DNA from: Rhyzopertha dominica | Lineage: Eukaryota; Arthropoda; Insecta; Coleoptera; Bostrichidae | Assembly: GCA_025024175.1 (NCBI GenBank) | Contig: QCXZ01000041.1 | Span: 16,549,786 to 16,613,785 of the forward strand | Direction: 5' to 3' | DNA length: 64,000 nucleotides | Part shown: positions 13,303 through 26,362 of the stretch, one piece after another | How the letters are laid out: each line of letters opens with the position of its first letter | Position numbering within the stretch: the first letter of the stretch is position 1 | Notes under the pieces: model-generated | Seen by the model: only the letters and a program-made list of their open reading frames with translations | The model's database searches: none | Told to the model about the DNA's origin: nothing | Position numbers and translations under genes: made by a program

Positions 13303-15459
13303 ATAAGCACCAAAAATATCAAAATTAAAACGCACCGAAATGTGTAGACGAATACAATATAAAATGGGGCTATTGTACGATTAATATGCTGGAGTAAGAG
13401 GCATTAATATTTATTTCGTCAGAAATGAGAGCCTTTTTGTATTTTATCTTACTTTGTATTTTATATCGAAAAAATATCTAGAAATCAACTGCACTGATAA
13501 TTAGTACAATAATTATTACCTACACCAAAACATATAGGGGGTGTTTCAAAGCTACAGCAGGCAGGTCAACAAATTATAGTTATTAATATCGATAATGGTG
13601 TACCATCAAATACTGCGTCCCATATTCGCCCTAATTTATATAAACGTTATGTGGAACATAAATAGGTATAGAATCGCTATGGTTTTTTCATATAGATGTA
13701 TCTTTGAGTTCAAACCCAAAAAAATTCTCTGCAAATTACGGTTGACACATATTGCTAAATACCTACTTGTAAATAAAGAAATTGCTACAAATCGTTCCCT
13801 ACAAATAATATGTATATACTAATCAAAGATCTGATACAATTGAATATTTAGTAAAACTGACTGACTACTATTCTCTTAAGTTGTACTTAAATTTATTAGT
13901 TCTATAACTACATCGTCAGTACCCTATATAGATGATTTATTTGGGTTTTTTTATATATTGTGATGGACACTAGCAATTAAATGAATGTATCTTAAATCAA
14001 AGACTGACATAGCTATTCATACTTACGATATAGTTGTTTGGGAACAAAAGGCTTAATTCATATAGCATACCTGAAAATTTTGCAAAACATAATAATGAGC
14101 CTAAATAATATCGAACTTTACCTTTTAATTGCTGCTTAATATTTGACATTAAACAACACAACAATTTACAAAATATATTAACATATGGTAGTCTTGTTAA
14201 CTACACTAGAAGCAGTTAATATGTAAAGGTGATATTTTTATATACAATAAAATTTCCCAGTAGTGCTGAAGGTTATGTATTACGCCACCAAAATTTGTCA
14301 ACGTAGATCCACCTACGTCCGTAACAAACGGAACTATCGATATGGATAAAATCGAAGTTTCAGATAATTTCTTAGAAATATGTCACAATTCTTAATCGCT
14401 CCATCCTGATAAATTCGCTGTTTGGGTGCATCCTCGTCTTTGCCGAGAGAAGTTGTTTTACATTGGAAACAGTTGCACTCAATATAATAAAACCCAATTT
14501 AAAACACTATTAAGAATCGATATTTCATACCTTAAGTATAATAAGTTCAGCAAACTTATTGTTATGCAGTGTCTTAAAATAACTAAGATAAGATATTTTA
14601 GGAATACATTCGTAAATCAAAACAGAAACAAAGTCCTTATAAACATATGTCCGAAAATGAAGAGTGTTGAAGATATTATCGAATTATCTCTGTCGCTCCG
14701 TTATTAAAAAAAACATCAACCATTTTATCACTTCAGAATGCAAAACAATAACCATTATCATCAGGTTCAGGTGTTCTGAACTTTTTTCGGGCTAATCAGT
14801 TATTCTGAAAAAAAACTGGCGAGTGCAACAAGGAATTTATTAAATTGTTTATAATAATTGAATTACATTTGGAAAGATTTGTTTACACGAATGCAGAAAT
14901 AACCGATACATTTTACGTACTGGTGCTTGAACATAGAATCAAAACCATCTGGAACAAGTTGAGGATGTCAGCACAGCTCTGTATTAATGTTCCTCTTATT
15001 TAATGAACACTTCGTAAGCAGCAACTTTATACATATCGCCTACTGAGGATTAGAGCCATACAGCTGCCATTTTAAAGGTGACTCACAAGAAATTTCAACC
15101 ACAGCAGATTCTGTTCGGTATTTTGTAAAATTAAAAGGTTTTTCCCAAACAAAAGCATTGATGCAATATGGTTTTCTGTGCAGCTTATTAGCGTAAAATA
15201 GTAGTGGAAAAAAACAACTTCTACAAATAAAAACAATTTCAATTTGCGCCATACTTCCAGTGGCGTGGGTCGATTTTCCTTATTTTTGCTAGCTACATAC
15301 CCTAGATACATATGCTAGTACGCGACTGCTGATTGGTGCCAGTTGGTAATACGCTGACCTATATATTCGCTGTCCATCTTTCTTCCTTTTCTAATAAGGT
15401 CCTCCCAATGCGCACTAAGAAAACTTTATCGCCAACCGAACTTTATAGTAAAAATTCTT
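13303..15459. other. Non-coding, no gene recognised
   Basis: AT-rich. An open frame at 14426-14707 (93 residues) has no recognisable domain, and its composition follows the local AT bias. A few repeat tags (GGGGTGTTTCAAAGC near 13538) are present. Confidence 0.45.
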
Positions 15460-15735
15460 TTTCCTAATGAGGCTGACTTCACAAGGGACAACAAACGAAA
15501 ACCTACATGCTGTTATATACAAGCAACAGGAAGGATTTTCGCTAANTATCTGGATGACACAATAGGCCACCATCTACTTGAATTAGTGGTACTACCACTT
15601 CGACTAACACGACTAGGTATCTGAACTTCCTACAGCATNCCGCACCAGAGTTACTGGAAGGCATTGTCTTTAACGAGAGAACTGAAATGTAGTTATGCAC
15701 GACGGAACGCCAGCATCCAGCTTCTATAATTAATC
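15460..15735 (+). pseudogene. Decayed mariner-like DDE transposase
   Basis: Frame-shifted plus-strand reading shows the order of motifs of a common insect Tc1/mariner-type DDE transposase: NEADFTRDN (about 15468), then LLELVVLPLRLTR (about 15580), then YLNFLQ...APELLEG (about 15617-15665), then a degraded MHDGTPA motif (about 15690) at the second catalytic aspartate. Stops, frameshifts and two ambiguous bases interrupt it. No flanking TIR was identified. This is a dead fragment; family assignment rests on motif order. Confidence 0.6.
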
Positions 15736-16149
15736 AACAGCCTAAAAAATGACGCAGGCTAGGAATTTCGCTTTAAACAGTTCAAATGAACCCGAAATTC
15801 AGCTGATTGGAATTGCTATGAAAATTGAGAAATGATTTTATAATAGCAAAAATTGTAAAGAGCTATGAAAAAATCTGGAACTTCTAAATAGAAAAAAATA
15901 CTACTCGTAAATTGCTTTTACAACCAAATATTTGAGAATGTAGTCTAATTAGGAATCACTTTCCCGCTCAATTCCAAGTCAAAATTTGAATCGTTACTAC
16001 AAAAACAACTTAAAACCCGGGGTGCAAACAACGTTTAGTTTTAATATTATAGAAAATATAAAAACCGAAGCTGGATCAATTGTATTAAAATGTTTACAAT
16101 AAAATTTTGTATACTTTTCCTACTACCTGTTATAAGACATATATAGAAA

Positions 16150-16960
16150 ATTCTAGTCTTAAAAACTCTGTAATCCCGGCTATCTGGAACATGGCTTAGG
16201 TACTGCATTTACCAAAAAAATACTTTTAATATTTGAACTAAATTTTCAAAAACTCTAGATAGAGTCATAAGGGTTCATATTGCAAAATATTTGGCAATTT
16301 GGAGCATCGTACCAAAAGTACAAATCGGAAAAGGTTAGTTTAACACTGCGTTACTACATGTAGCGGAAGATTTGCTTTCGGTGACTGATCGTAGCGCTGT
16401 AACTGCTCTTGTATTACGCGATTATAGTAAAGCTGTCAATAAACGAAGTATTTCAAGCATTATTATGTTATATTGATTTTGCGCGTTATTGTGTTGTATT
16501 GTTAAGTGATTATAGTTCAAACTGTTTATAGGCAGTCAATTTTGATCATAGATTGTCTGAATTTAGAAGTATGCACTCTGGAGTTTCCCAGGGGTCAATA
16601 CTGGACCCGTTATTTTTTGTTGCCTATACCTGCTCATTTGCCACTGTTTTGCACATGTAAATCAAAATATTACGCTGACGATGCACAGATTTACACATCT
16701 TTTAATACTTATGACGCAGCTATATATTGTAACAGTATTAATGAGGAACTAAATNGTTGTCAGTGAAACATTCCTTATTGCTTAATTCAAGTAAATCGAA
16801 AGTAGTACTTTTTGGAACCAAACGAAATCTACAAAAGTTAATCATGCCAAACGTATTAAATATAAAAATAAATTACGCTGGACGTTTTCAGTCAATTCTG
16901 CAAGAAAGAAAATTGATTCAAATCTACGGTTTAAGTCACGCGTTTTAAAGACTTTGCAAA
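16150..16960 (+). pseudogene. LINE reverse-transcriptase remnant (YADD box)
   Basis: Plus-strand fragments in several frames follow the order of a jockey/CR1-type RT. PAIWNMA appears at about 16175, then TALLHVAEDLLSVTDRSA with a DYSKAV motif (16335-16440), then SGVSQGSILDPLFF (about 16570-16615). The catalytic YADD box in KYYADDAQIYTSF follows at about 16660-16705, then LNSSKSKVVLFGTKR (about 16780). Stop codons, frameshifts and an N show it is dead. No promoter or poly-A tail was delimited. Confidence 0.8.
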
Positions 16961-19200
16961 GTGCGTATAATAGTCTGCAGTTTGTATATTAACAACCGCA
17001 GGCATGCTTTGTAACAGCCTTGTATTATCTAAATTATGATTTTCTAAGTTACACACTAGCCTCATCGCAGGGTGTCGCTTTCTAACCTCTCTCTTTAGAG
17101 CGTACTTCATTAAAATATTATTCAAAATTTTGTGGTTTTGGGTGCAGCATTGGGTATGTAGGCATATTTTTTACCGTAATAAGCTATTATGGCACTTTGA
17201 ACATCATCTCTAGTTCAGTTTTGACGCATCCATAATAAGAGCAATGTTGTATACAAGTTCTATAGTATATAGGTATTTCTAACCCATTTTTATTATAATC
17301 TTTATATTTGTTTTGACTTATTGAATATATATTTAAGGTATCTTACACTTGTTTTTAACACCCTGTACAAGAAAGTAATAAGCATCAAAAATACATTATC
17401 TTTTTAATGCTCAACAGTAACTTTATATGTAAACTAATTAACGCCAAGACAACCCCATAAATCGACAGCGTTTATGACTTACCTAACTATTTATTTCACA
17501 ATCTATCATCCACATCCGGACATGATGTTGTGAGGCAAAATGTAAAATCCAGCTCCACAGCGCCATAATTAATCAACCGTAACTCCCCATTCCCAACATT
17601 AGACTTTCAACACTACCGGTCAGTCAGAATGATAGATAGAAAGAATTCTTTCCGGTCACCTACTCGATGCCATTCGAGCTTTTACTTGGAATTACAGGAA
17701 GCTTTCCCATTCCGCCTGCTGAATAATACCATGAAATTCATTGTACTGTCGAATCTCTCCTGAACGATGGATATCTTCACCATGCTAATGACTGGCGATG
17801 GTAATTCACTTTCATCTACGCCTACTGAGCATCCCACTTAACAAACAAAACAAATTCTAGCAAACACAGACGCTGCCTACTTATAATTCATATTAATTTA
17901 GCCGTATGTTGACCTGCAACAAATTGCACATGGGAACGCTTAGCGATGCTAAATTAATCATCCACATCGTTAGCAAATTTGCAATGGATTTGCCCACGTG
18001 TTTCGGATGATTATTTCCAACCCCAGGTTGTTAGCTACATTGCACAATAGAAAGTGTCACTGGCATCGTGAAAGCAGTGGCACCTAAAAACCATGGATTA
18101 AGGTCGACGGTCACAAAATGCTCGTAACAGCGCAGGAAGCTGGAAATATCAATTATTGCCTGCAAGGAGTTAAACAAAATGAAATTTAAGTACCTCCTCG
18201 AGAGTCTGTAAACAGTTCATGTGTAGTTGGACGATTAAATATTGACCTACGTATATGGTAAAGTGTGTGTTATTTTGCAGACGTGTAGCAAATATTGATC
18301 TGTAAGACGGTAATTTAAGTTTAATACTTTTAGCAGTGAATACATTACTTACTGATCACAATTTGTTGAAATTACACGTCTGGTGTGGTGTGAAGAACGC
18401 CTCCACATAAAATCTTGAACGGCGGTATAAACGGAAACTTAAGTGGTAATTTTACACCATCGAGAGTTCCACAGAACCGTAAAGCAAAAGAAATTGGAAT
18501 AAAAAAGTTTATTTATATAGGATATAATGTATGTAACCATTCCAAAGTTTTATAACGCACCTAAGAAATACGACTTGAGACAACGGCGTAAGTTTATACT
18601 TCCAGGAAAAATGTCCTAAAGAACCTCTTACAACCATTTCCTAATGCATTATGGATGTCTTTGTATAAAGACAGTTACGCAGTGACAGTACCTGTATAAG
18701 ATCCAAAAACAAGGAAAAAGTGTCATCTGAAGTATCATATAAGTTAATAATGCAAGATATAGATATTTATAATCAACTGCAATGTTGTAATTTACGTAGA
18801 TTTAAATAAGAACTAAAGATAGCATAAATACCAAAAAAATTGAAAAATGCGGCCAATATAAAATTCATCCATCGGTACCTTAAAATGGGTTGCAAATGAA
18901 CACACATACTGCATAATGATCTAAAGTCATTCTTAACCTACAACAACTGAATTTTGGTTTGCGTAATACCACAACATCTTGCTAAAGCTTTAAAGTCTCG
19001 TTCTTCAGCACTCAAAAATTTACGAGAAACTAAACAATCATTTTCAGATTAAATTTGCGATAAATATATTGACTGACATAGAAATATAAACACCCAGTAA
19101 TTATTTAATAAATTTTGGTGCACATGTTTTCATGATCATCGATGTTCTTACCCCATCGGAGAGTTTTAATTTTTTTTCATTTCAGAGCGAGAATAGCTCT
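16961..19200. other. Non-coding; less AT-rich island at about 17450-18180
   Basis: No coding exon seen. The stretch 17450-18180 is visibly less AT-rich than its surroundings and has no transposon signature. It contains ATTGCACAAT (about 18040), a C/EBP-like palindrome, and several homeodomain-type TAAT cores. It could be a cis-regulatory region of a gene outside the window. That is inference only. Confidence 0.35.
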
Positions 19201-19214
19201 TTTGATTTATCAGT

Positions 19215-19310
19215 ATGCCTAAAGAAAGAGGATACGCAAACTCGTCAGCTTAACGAATTTGATATAAGGCGAATAATTGGTTTGCGGGACGCCGGTTTAT
19301 GGTTCATTAT
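19215..19310 (+). pseudogene. Tc1-like transposase N-terminal fragment
   Basis: The frame reads RQLNEFDIRRIIGLRDAGL, which matches the helix-turn-helix start of a group of Tc1-like transposases (LNEFERGRIIGLREAG-type). A MPKERGYA-like start appears in a neighbouring frame. Nothing downstream continues the transposase, so this is a truncated relic. Confidence 0.5.
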
Positions 19311-19379
19311 TGATGTTATTACTACCACAACGAACAGGAGTCTAAACACAACGAAGTTACATTAAATTTTAACGCCAAT

Positions 19380-21660
19380 TTGTTGCCTTTACCTTAGCTC
19401 TAGCGGTACTTTATAATGCTGTGCTGAGACACCGTAGAAGAAAATCGATAATCTGATTTAGTCAATGACCAGACCCATTATAAATTTTTCAGAACAGATT
19501 TCTCGACAAGCGCATAATTGGAATATGGAATAAAATAAACCTTACACAAAAAAATGTAAGTTCGAATGAAAATCAGCTTAAAACTGGTTTTTGAAAGATA
19601 TCATATTGTTAATGTAATTATAAAGCTGAAGCAACAAAAGGCTACATAAACTAGATTTTTTTTATTGAATATTCATGAAAATTAGTGACTTGATGTTCAC
19701 ACATGAGCTTATTTTGTAAAGTTTCCAGTTTGTGAAATGAGTCCCAAATAAAGGAAATATAGTGTCGGCAAAGAAGGAACTACCCTGTCAACAATTCACT
19801 TCATTTGTCTAGGATTATTCAGCAGTTGTTTGTNAAATGTGGGACGAAAAATACTCGGTAAAATCCGCAGCAGCATTCATTGTCTTAAACGAAAAAAGTA
19901 GAAACAAGAAAGTGTATAAACTAATAAAAAATTTGTTAGTTAAGACGTAAGTGCTTCATTAACTTCAAACAAGTCACGGGGGAAGAATTAGTATAGTGGC
20001 AAGTTTGAACACTGACTACCAACTAACCTGTTGTGGTAATCTATTCAACAGTTTCAGCACAAGAATTCTTAAAACTCAGTATTTCTTGTTGGCATATTTG
20101 TGATTTATACTTTTAGGATTCCACAATACTTTTATCTTTAGGTGCATTCTAATAATAAGTATATTTTTATTGTTCGCCTACAGTGCGATTGTACGAGTAT
20201 AAATAAAAACTAGTACATTCATTCACTTAGGTACAGAAATTCTGCAATAAATATAAATGTATGTTGCCGACTGTTCCCACTGTATTAGATTAGACTTTAT
20301 AATGTATCCGTGATAAGCCTTCAAACGCTTGCCGATGATGTTATAACGTGTTATTTATAATGTGTTATTTTATATATAAACGTAATTCACTTAGCTGCAA
20401 AAGAACGATAAACGCCACTAGCCTCAATAGTATCTCAAAAACCTTACTTATAGAACTAAGAATCTATCACGAATAGTTTTGATGTTTTTGTTCTAACTCG
20501 AAACAATAGTCTTATTTGTTTGGGAACCCTCAAATCCAGACAGTATAATCTAGATTTTGTTCTCTATGGTCCTCTAAGCTGACAAATGAAAACAAAGCTG
20601 GTTTAATTCCGGCTTAGTAATTTTGTCTCACTTATTTCGCAATACAGCAATTAGCTATTTGTTACAGTATAGGTGACTAAGGTGGGAAATATAATACTTA
20701 AGTTATAATTAAAATATATAGATTGATGCTTCAGGCTATTCAATATACAATAATGTCTGTTATAACGTATAAACTTTCGTTTATACCGAACCAATCTAAA
20801 AAGTACGAACCAAATTAGCATTAAACCTCTGTTAGATTTTTCACAATTAGCGAACCCGTTTATAACAAACGTTCGGATGTAACGAACTTTAAATTTTTGG
20901 GTTAACTGCAAAAGAAATCTGCAGGTGTCATGTAATAAGGTTGAGTCGTCGAATGCTGCGCTCTGTGTGTTGTTACCAGAGTTGCCAATGTGCGTATAAT
21001 TATATGAAATGTGAATATTTTACAGAGGAAGCTGCGTGCAAAAAAATATCTGCATGTAAACGCGTGCAATGCAGTGGTTGGATTAAAACAGCAAATGTTT
21101 TCTTAAACGTCACTAACTACGATATTTTTCACAAAATGACAACTGCATGGTGCCGCGCAGCGCGTTATGTGCGACACCATTTACATTATACAAGTCAAAA
21201 CTGAAAACGTAACAGTGTGCAACACCGCTTGATAAATTTTACAATTTTAGATAGAGTTCTATTTTTAGATAGGTCTATGTGCTGAAAGCATACAATAATT
21301 AGACAAAACACATAAAGCGTTTACTTTAAAGAAAGAAATATTTACTATAGTATCCCATCAATTATCTAGATGAAATTTTATATACCTCTAGAAAATGACC
21401 TCCTAAACACGAATCTGAATCCGTTTCTTGCGGTCGCGTCTACATAGTTCTTGAGAAATACGCGTTTCAATTTGGAACTATTTTACGACGCGGGGTGTTT
21501 TTCCCCATGCGGCACACTGTTGCATACTTCTTAACTTTCGGGTGTCCTAAACACGCGTGTTTTCAAACAGATTTGAACATCTTTTTTTACCTGACAGATT
21601 TTTGACGCGTTTAGGCCGTGTATTTGGGAATGAATTAAATTTTTTTTAAATAAGATACTT
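19380..21660. other. Non-coding, no gene recognised
   Basis: AT-rich. Near 20755-20890 there are several GTTATAAC, CGTTTATA and CGAAC repeats in both orientations, possibly a degenerate inverted repeat. Open frames at 20651-20911 and 20941-21204 have no recognisable similarity. Confidence 0.45.
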
Positions 21661-21669
21661 AAATGTGAT

Positions 21670-21765
21670 TGTTTTACTTTGACGTTTCGGCACTCATGTC
21701 AGTGTCTTCCGCAGAAGTAGCTCTGAAACTGAAGTGTCGAAACGTCAAGTCCAAACAAGCAAAGT
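21670..21765. repeat. Inverted GACGTTTCGGCAC / GTGTCGAAACGTC repeat
   Basis: TTTGACGTTTCGGCACTCATG (about 21678) is followed by AGTGTCGAAACGTCAAGT (about 21737), an inverted pair of the same motif found at 7450. It is typical of dispersed arthropod repeats rather than a gene, although an 87-residue frame crosses it. Confidence 0.5.
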
Positions 21766-21845
21766 GGGAACTAGCCCGGAAAACAACATGTCATCGACAA
21801 CAACCACGGAAGCCTTCAAACCAATTCATAAATGTGTTTGAAATA

Positions 21846-23462
21846 CACTGCTCCACAAAAATATACGTCCACTTGAAAATTTCGTATTTTTTCCAAAAAA
21901 GCGTGACATTATACATTTTTTTAATGAAGTAAGTTACTCTGGAGCAAAATATCATATTTCAGACAAAAAGTCGTAAATCCATACAAAATGGCGCCCAAAG
22001 ACATATGTATACCGCAATTGGCTTGCACAAAAATATACGTCCAGTCAAAGGAAACTGTTAAATTTATTTAATACCGAACAAAATAACAAAAAAATAACTT
22101 TTAATAGTCTGTGGCACCTCCGTTGCGCTGTATGACTTGAAATAGACGGTTGTCCATAGACGCAACTAGGCGCCTTAGTAAATCTTCTTCCAGATTGTCC
22201 CAGGTGGACAGTATCGCTCCTTTTAATTCTCGTACACTTTGGTATTGGCGATTATGGGCATAAACCCGACGCGCAAGGATTCCCCAAACGTTTTCAATAA
22301 TATTTAAATCTGGCGAACGCGCTGGCCATTGCACAAGTGGCACTTGCGCGGCGGCGAACCAGTTTAATGTGCTTCTGGACACATGAATCGGCGCGTTGTC
22401 TTGCTGGAAACTTAAGGGCTCGTCCAGGTGAGCCTCTAGAAATGGCACTAAACAACCCTCTAGCAGTTCCTGATACCCTTCGGAGTTCATCCGGGCCGAT
22501 GGAAATGCCAAACGCAATTTTCCGTGGGCGCTAAATGCCGCCCGAACCATCACGGTTCCGCCACCAAAATTGCGCCGGTAAAAAATTCGCGGTTCTTTCC
22601 GCAAGTCCCTCCAGTAGGAGTTACATCCATCAGGCCCGTCTAAATTCCATTTTTTCTCATCAGACCAAATAAACTAAATTGAAAATGTGTAAAAATAACG
22701 AGGTAGACAGTAAAACTTAAGTGACATTACCAGAGTGAAATCTGTCCGAAGATTTTGCCGCGCGAACTCCAACCGCCGCATTTTGTGAATGTCTGTCAGT
22801 GCAGTGTCGATCTTTTAATTACACCACTGTTATGAATAGTACGTCTTACCGTTTCGCGTGACACATTGAGTTCTAGCAGATTTCTTATTTCTGCACAAGA
22901 AAGCATCGAGTTTGAAGCAGCAGTCACAACACGTCGTTTTTCTCGGCCGCTAAGTTTCTGTGGCCGCCCAGGCGACTTCTTTGTCCCATATTCGTCAGGG
23001 TTCTTCAAAAACGAATTAATGACATCATGACTTCGATTTAGTTTCCTTGCTATCCAGCGATTTGAGCGTCCGTATCCGTGATGAATGAGTATCTCGGTCT
23101 TTTCAACCTCAGAAAGTAATTTTCCTCGTGCCATTTTAATATAAAATGACAGGAGGAAACAAAACATTATTGCCGAGCTTGATCATGGCTAGGCCGATCC
23201 TTGCGCTCATGTTTAGGATACGTATCGCTAATATTACTTTGCCTGAATTGAGTTTTTTAGAACTGGACGTATATTTTTGTGCAAGCCAATTGCGGTATAA
23301 ACATGTCTTTCAGCGCCATTTTGTATGTACTTACGACTTTTTGTCTGAAATACAATATTTTGCTTCAAAGTAACTCACTGAATTAAAAATATGTATAATG
23401 TTACACTTTTTTTGGAAAATATACGATATTTTCAAGTGGACGTATATTTTTGTGGAGCAGTG
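21846..23462 (-). mobile_element. Tc1-family transposon with long IR/DR terminal repeats
   Basis: The element is 1617 bp, starts CACTGCTCCACAAAAATATA and ends with its inverse. It is flanked by TA on both sides (21844-21845 and 23463-23464), the Tc1/mariner target duplication. The terminal inverted repeats are about 197 bp and differ at a modest number of positions. Each carries two copies of ACAAAAATATACGTCC, one at the outer end and one at the inner end (near 22027 and 23268). This IR/DR layout is that of Sleeping Beauty-type Tc1 elements, where both copies bind transposase. Between the repeats lies a minus-strand DD34E transposase gene with a short intron and one frame break. Confidence 0.93.
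22101..23134 (-). pseudogene. Tc1 DD34E transposase, one intron, one frame break
   Basis: The likely start is the ATG at 23134 (MARGKLLSEVEKTEIL). Residues about 1-110 hold the paired-like helix-turn-helix DNA-binding region (RSNRWIARKLNRSHDVI, GRPQKL, a second HTH). The catalytic triad is visible: D in FIWSDEKKW, D in FQQDNAP, and E in PDLNIIENVWG, with 34 residues between the last two (DD34E). A 57-bp GT-AG intron (22674-22730) must be removed; its last codon is an in-frame stop, and splicing joins DFTL to FIWSDE in frame. Near 22810 the frame shifts: one ORF ends in a stop while the homology continues in another frame, consistent with one base missing in an A-run. This is either an inactivating deletion or an assembly error. 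The C-terminus ends at the TAA at 22101. Confidence 0.88.
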
Positions 23463-23464
23463 TA

Positions 23465-24646
23465 TGTATCAATAATGTTTGTTTCTGATATTAGCATTTA
23501 TCGTTTATTGCGGCTGCGCTTATAGCGAACTGTTTTCGTCCGTTGAACACTAGTGTATTTCGAACGTTTACGTCCAGCCTATAGTAATTACATACAACAT
23601 TAATCAAAATACAGTATGTGCACAATAATTCATAGTTTCTATAAAATACTGATATATTGCAGGCTATTTGAACATTATCTCCTTATGTCATGTCCTTGTG
23701 TTCGTTTTTCAAAAGAATCTGAATCAATCATTAGGTACACTATGTTAAACGTTATTGTATTACTTCTTGAAGTATTAATTTTTACTGAAAAGTATTCTAA
23801 ATAATTTTCTGTAGTTCGGAAGGTTAATTTAAGATATGTATTACGTCTGACAGTTGACCAACTACTTTCACATTCACCCACTTTTAAAAAACTTGACATG
23901 CACCCAATTTTCTTTGTCGTCACATAAGCCTGGAATTGAAAAAACTCATTCAGTACTGAATTAGACATAATGAAGGATCGCTCTGGAATACAAATTGCAA
24001 AGGTTGCTCTATTCTATTAATCTTACCATACAAATTCAAAACGGGCCATTAAAGTATTATATTTATCATACAGCCTTAAGAGAATCATAACTGCCGGGCG
24101 GTTAAAGACGCTAGCCGTAAATATGCACGTATTTAGTCCATTATGCATCACGATCTTTTGAATGCTAATTCACGTCTGCAGTATACAATGGTAAACCTAC
24201 GCCACCCTCACTGCGGACCCCCACCAATGCATAGGTGCTTATTATTGTGTTGATTACCTAGACGACTTTCAGCATTACAATCTTAACGGCAGCTTTTTTT
24301 TTGTGAAGATAATAGCGGGCACAATTCAGGCTGGAGTATGAACTATGGTATTGTGTTAAAGGCAAGGAGGTCATGCAGAATGGGTATTCAAGGATTTTGC
24401 AATGGTCTTTAAAATAAGCTCTAGATACTACTGTTTTTTAAAGCCCACTCAGATCATATCGGTTGCTAAGACCTCAAACAAAGCTGTAAACGTATTATAA
24501 ATAACAGATATGCATTAATTACAATTGTATGTATTAAATAGTGATTAAATTACTGACATACCATACCAATAAATCAATCAGTAACAAATTTGTGTGCAAT
24601 AAATCTATATAAAGATAAAAGCAAACGCCTATTAATAATAAAATAC
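23465..24646. other. Non-coding, no gene recognised
   Basis: Mostly AT-rich. A less AT-rich patch at about 24080-24250 contains ATGCTAAT and TTATGCAT octamer-like sites. No exon recognised. Confidence 0.4.
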
Positions 24647-24648
24647 TA

Positions 24649-26306
24649 CACTGAAAAAAGTTGATTGTCAACAACAACAAATTTCCGTTTGTTACGGACA
24701 AATTTGTTATAGTAAAGCATTATTTGTTGTAAATACCAAACATTTGCTTCCTTGTTATTTCGGTTTACTAAAATCATATTGTTGCCTGTACCAAGATAAA
24801 TTTTGTTACCGCAAATAATATATATGATAAAGCCAACAAATTAAATGAGTTACATACACAAAAAAAAATTTGTTGTCATTTTCTAGCCAATCACAACCAT
24901 TTAAATCACGCCATTGCTATATAAGGTCATAACCGAAAATGCGGCTAAAGCCATTCGTTGTTGCCAGGTTGGCCGATTCATCCCCAAAGAGAAAGAATTC
25001 GTATTTAGCAACTTTGAATTTCAAAGACAAAAATTATATCTCTACATTTGGTTTATTAAACGTTGTAACGATATAACGTATGTGTTCATGCAGAACTACT
25101 TTGAATTTATTTTTATTGAATTTTTGTTCGTTATGTTAATTTGATTGTATGCTACGACCATCAATTATGGTTTTAGCGTGTTCGTAATGGCGGTAGCAAT
25201 CTGCATTTTATCAGTCTGGATGACATTTTGCCGAGTATGGGGATGGGGACATACTGCTGAAGAATACTGGCAATTCTGTCGGCATCGGCAGCCCGATTTG
25301 CACAAAGCGAAACACGCCATGCCATGAGTACGGACGCGTGCAGTGCAGCTTCATGCTGCATGTTAGTAGAATAGATTTTTCAATATTCAAGAAGCGTGTT
25401 TTAACTGGGTGCATTAGTCGCGGAGGTCTTGGAAACATGGGGTTTCCAGAATCCCAATCTAATTAGAGGTTTTCAATGTAAGTACAATTAATTCTTTATG
25501 TTATTTCTTATGAGTTTTTAGAGTAGCTTCAAATTGAAGCGTTTTTAATTACTTGTATGCCCTATAGTAGAGCTACAGTAATCCGGATCTAGATTGGACT
25601 CATCCGTATTAGTAAAAGATCCAGATTGTTGGTACCCTTTGTTACTTTTTATTATTTCGTACTTCCCAGCAAGTTAATGCTTCCTACTTTGTGCTGTTTT
25701 CTGGGCGCCGTTTTGCTTATTTTACCCGTTTCCAGTACATGTTCATACAACGCTACATTTACTGATATCCACGACGGCCAATGGAAACGTAACTTTAAGT
25801 TTTGTGCTAATGGAAATATATATTTTTTTTATTTTCAGCAATACATTCTTTTAGTTAATAAATGTTTCATGAATGAAGTTTTGTTTTATTATATTGTACC
25901 ATGTTTGCAATGAAATTTGCATATGTGCGGCAGTTCAGAAATTAAATGTGAACAAAGAGTGGTAAGTACGTATTTATTTATAAATAAACCAGATTGAAAA
26001 TTAATAAATATAGCTTATTATACCAACATGTTGTGCATTTGCCTCCATAAGTATATAAATAATATATAAATATAAATAATTAGTTATTGTAACTACTACA
26101 AATACATTGTGATTAATAAATTATAAGTTATTTTAACAAATATCGTTTTTGTTGCTGCTACTAACAAATTACTTCTAATAACAAATATTTTGCGCAACAA
26201 AAATAATTTGTTCTTTACAAAGTTTTTAGTTGAGGCTATAGCTACAAATAGAATTTGTTGACAATACTAAATTTAAAGTAAGCCGAACAAATCCTTTCTT
26301 TCAGTG
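24649..26306. mobile_element. CACTGAA-ended element, about 1.66 kb
   Basis: It starts CACTGAAAAAAG (24649) and ends CTTTCTTTCAGTG (26306). TA flanks both ends (24647-24648 and 26307-26308). Only about 12 terminal bases form a clear inverted repeat, but both subterminal regions (24660-24880 and 26130-26290) are packed with AACAAATTTGTT-type motifs in both orientations. Three short frames inside (24914-25144, 25145-25327, 25626-25913) have no recognisable domain. It is likely a non-autonomous DNA transposon; its superfamily is not established. Confidence 0.55.
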
Positions 26307-26362
26307 TAGATTTATAAAAAATATATCGAAAATTTAATCGTTTCACAATTCTATTAAGTGAA

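Noticed and set aside
14426..14707. 93-residue open frame
   Set aside because: No recognisable domain, local AT-biased composition and no splice or promoter context.
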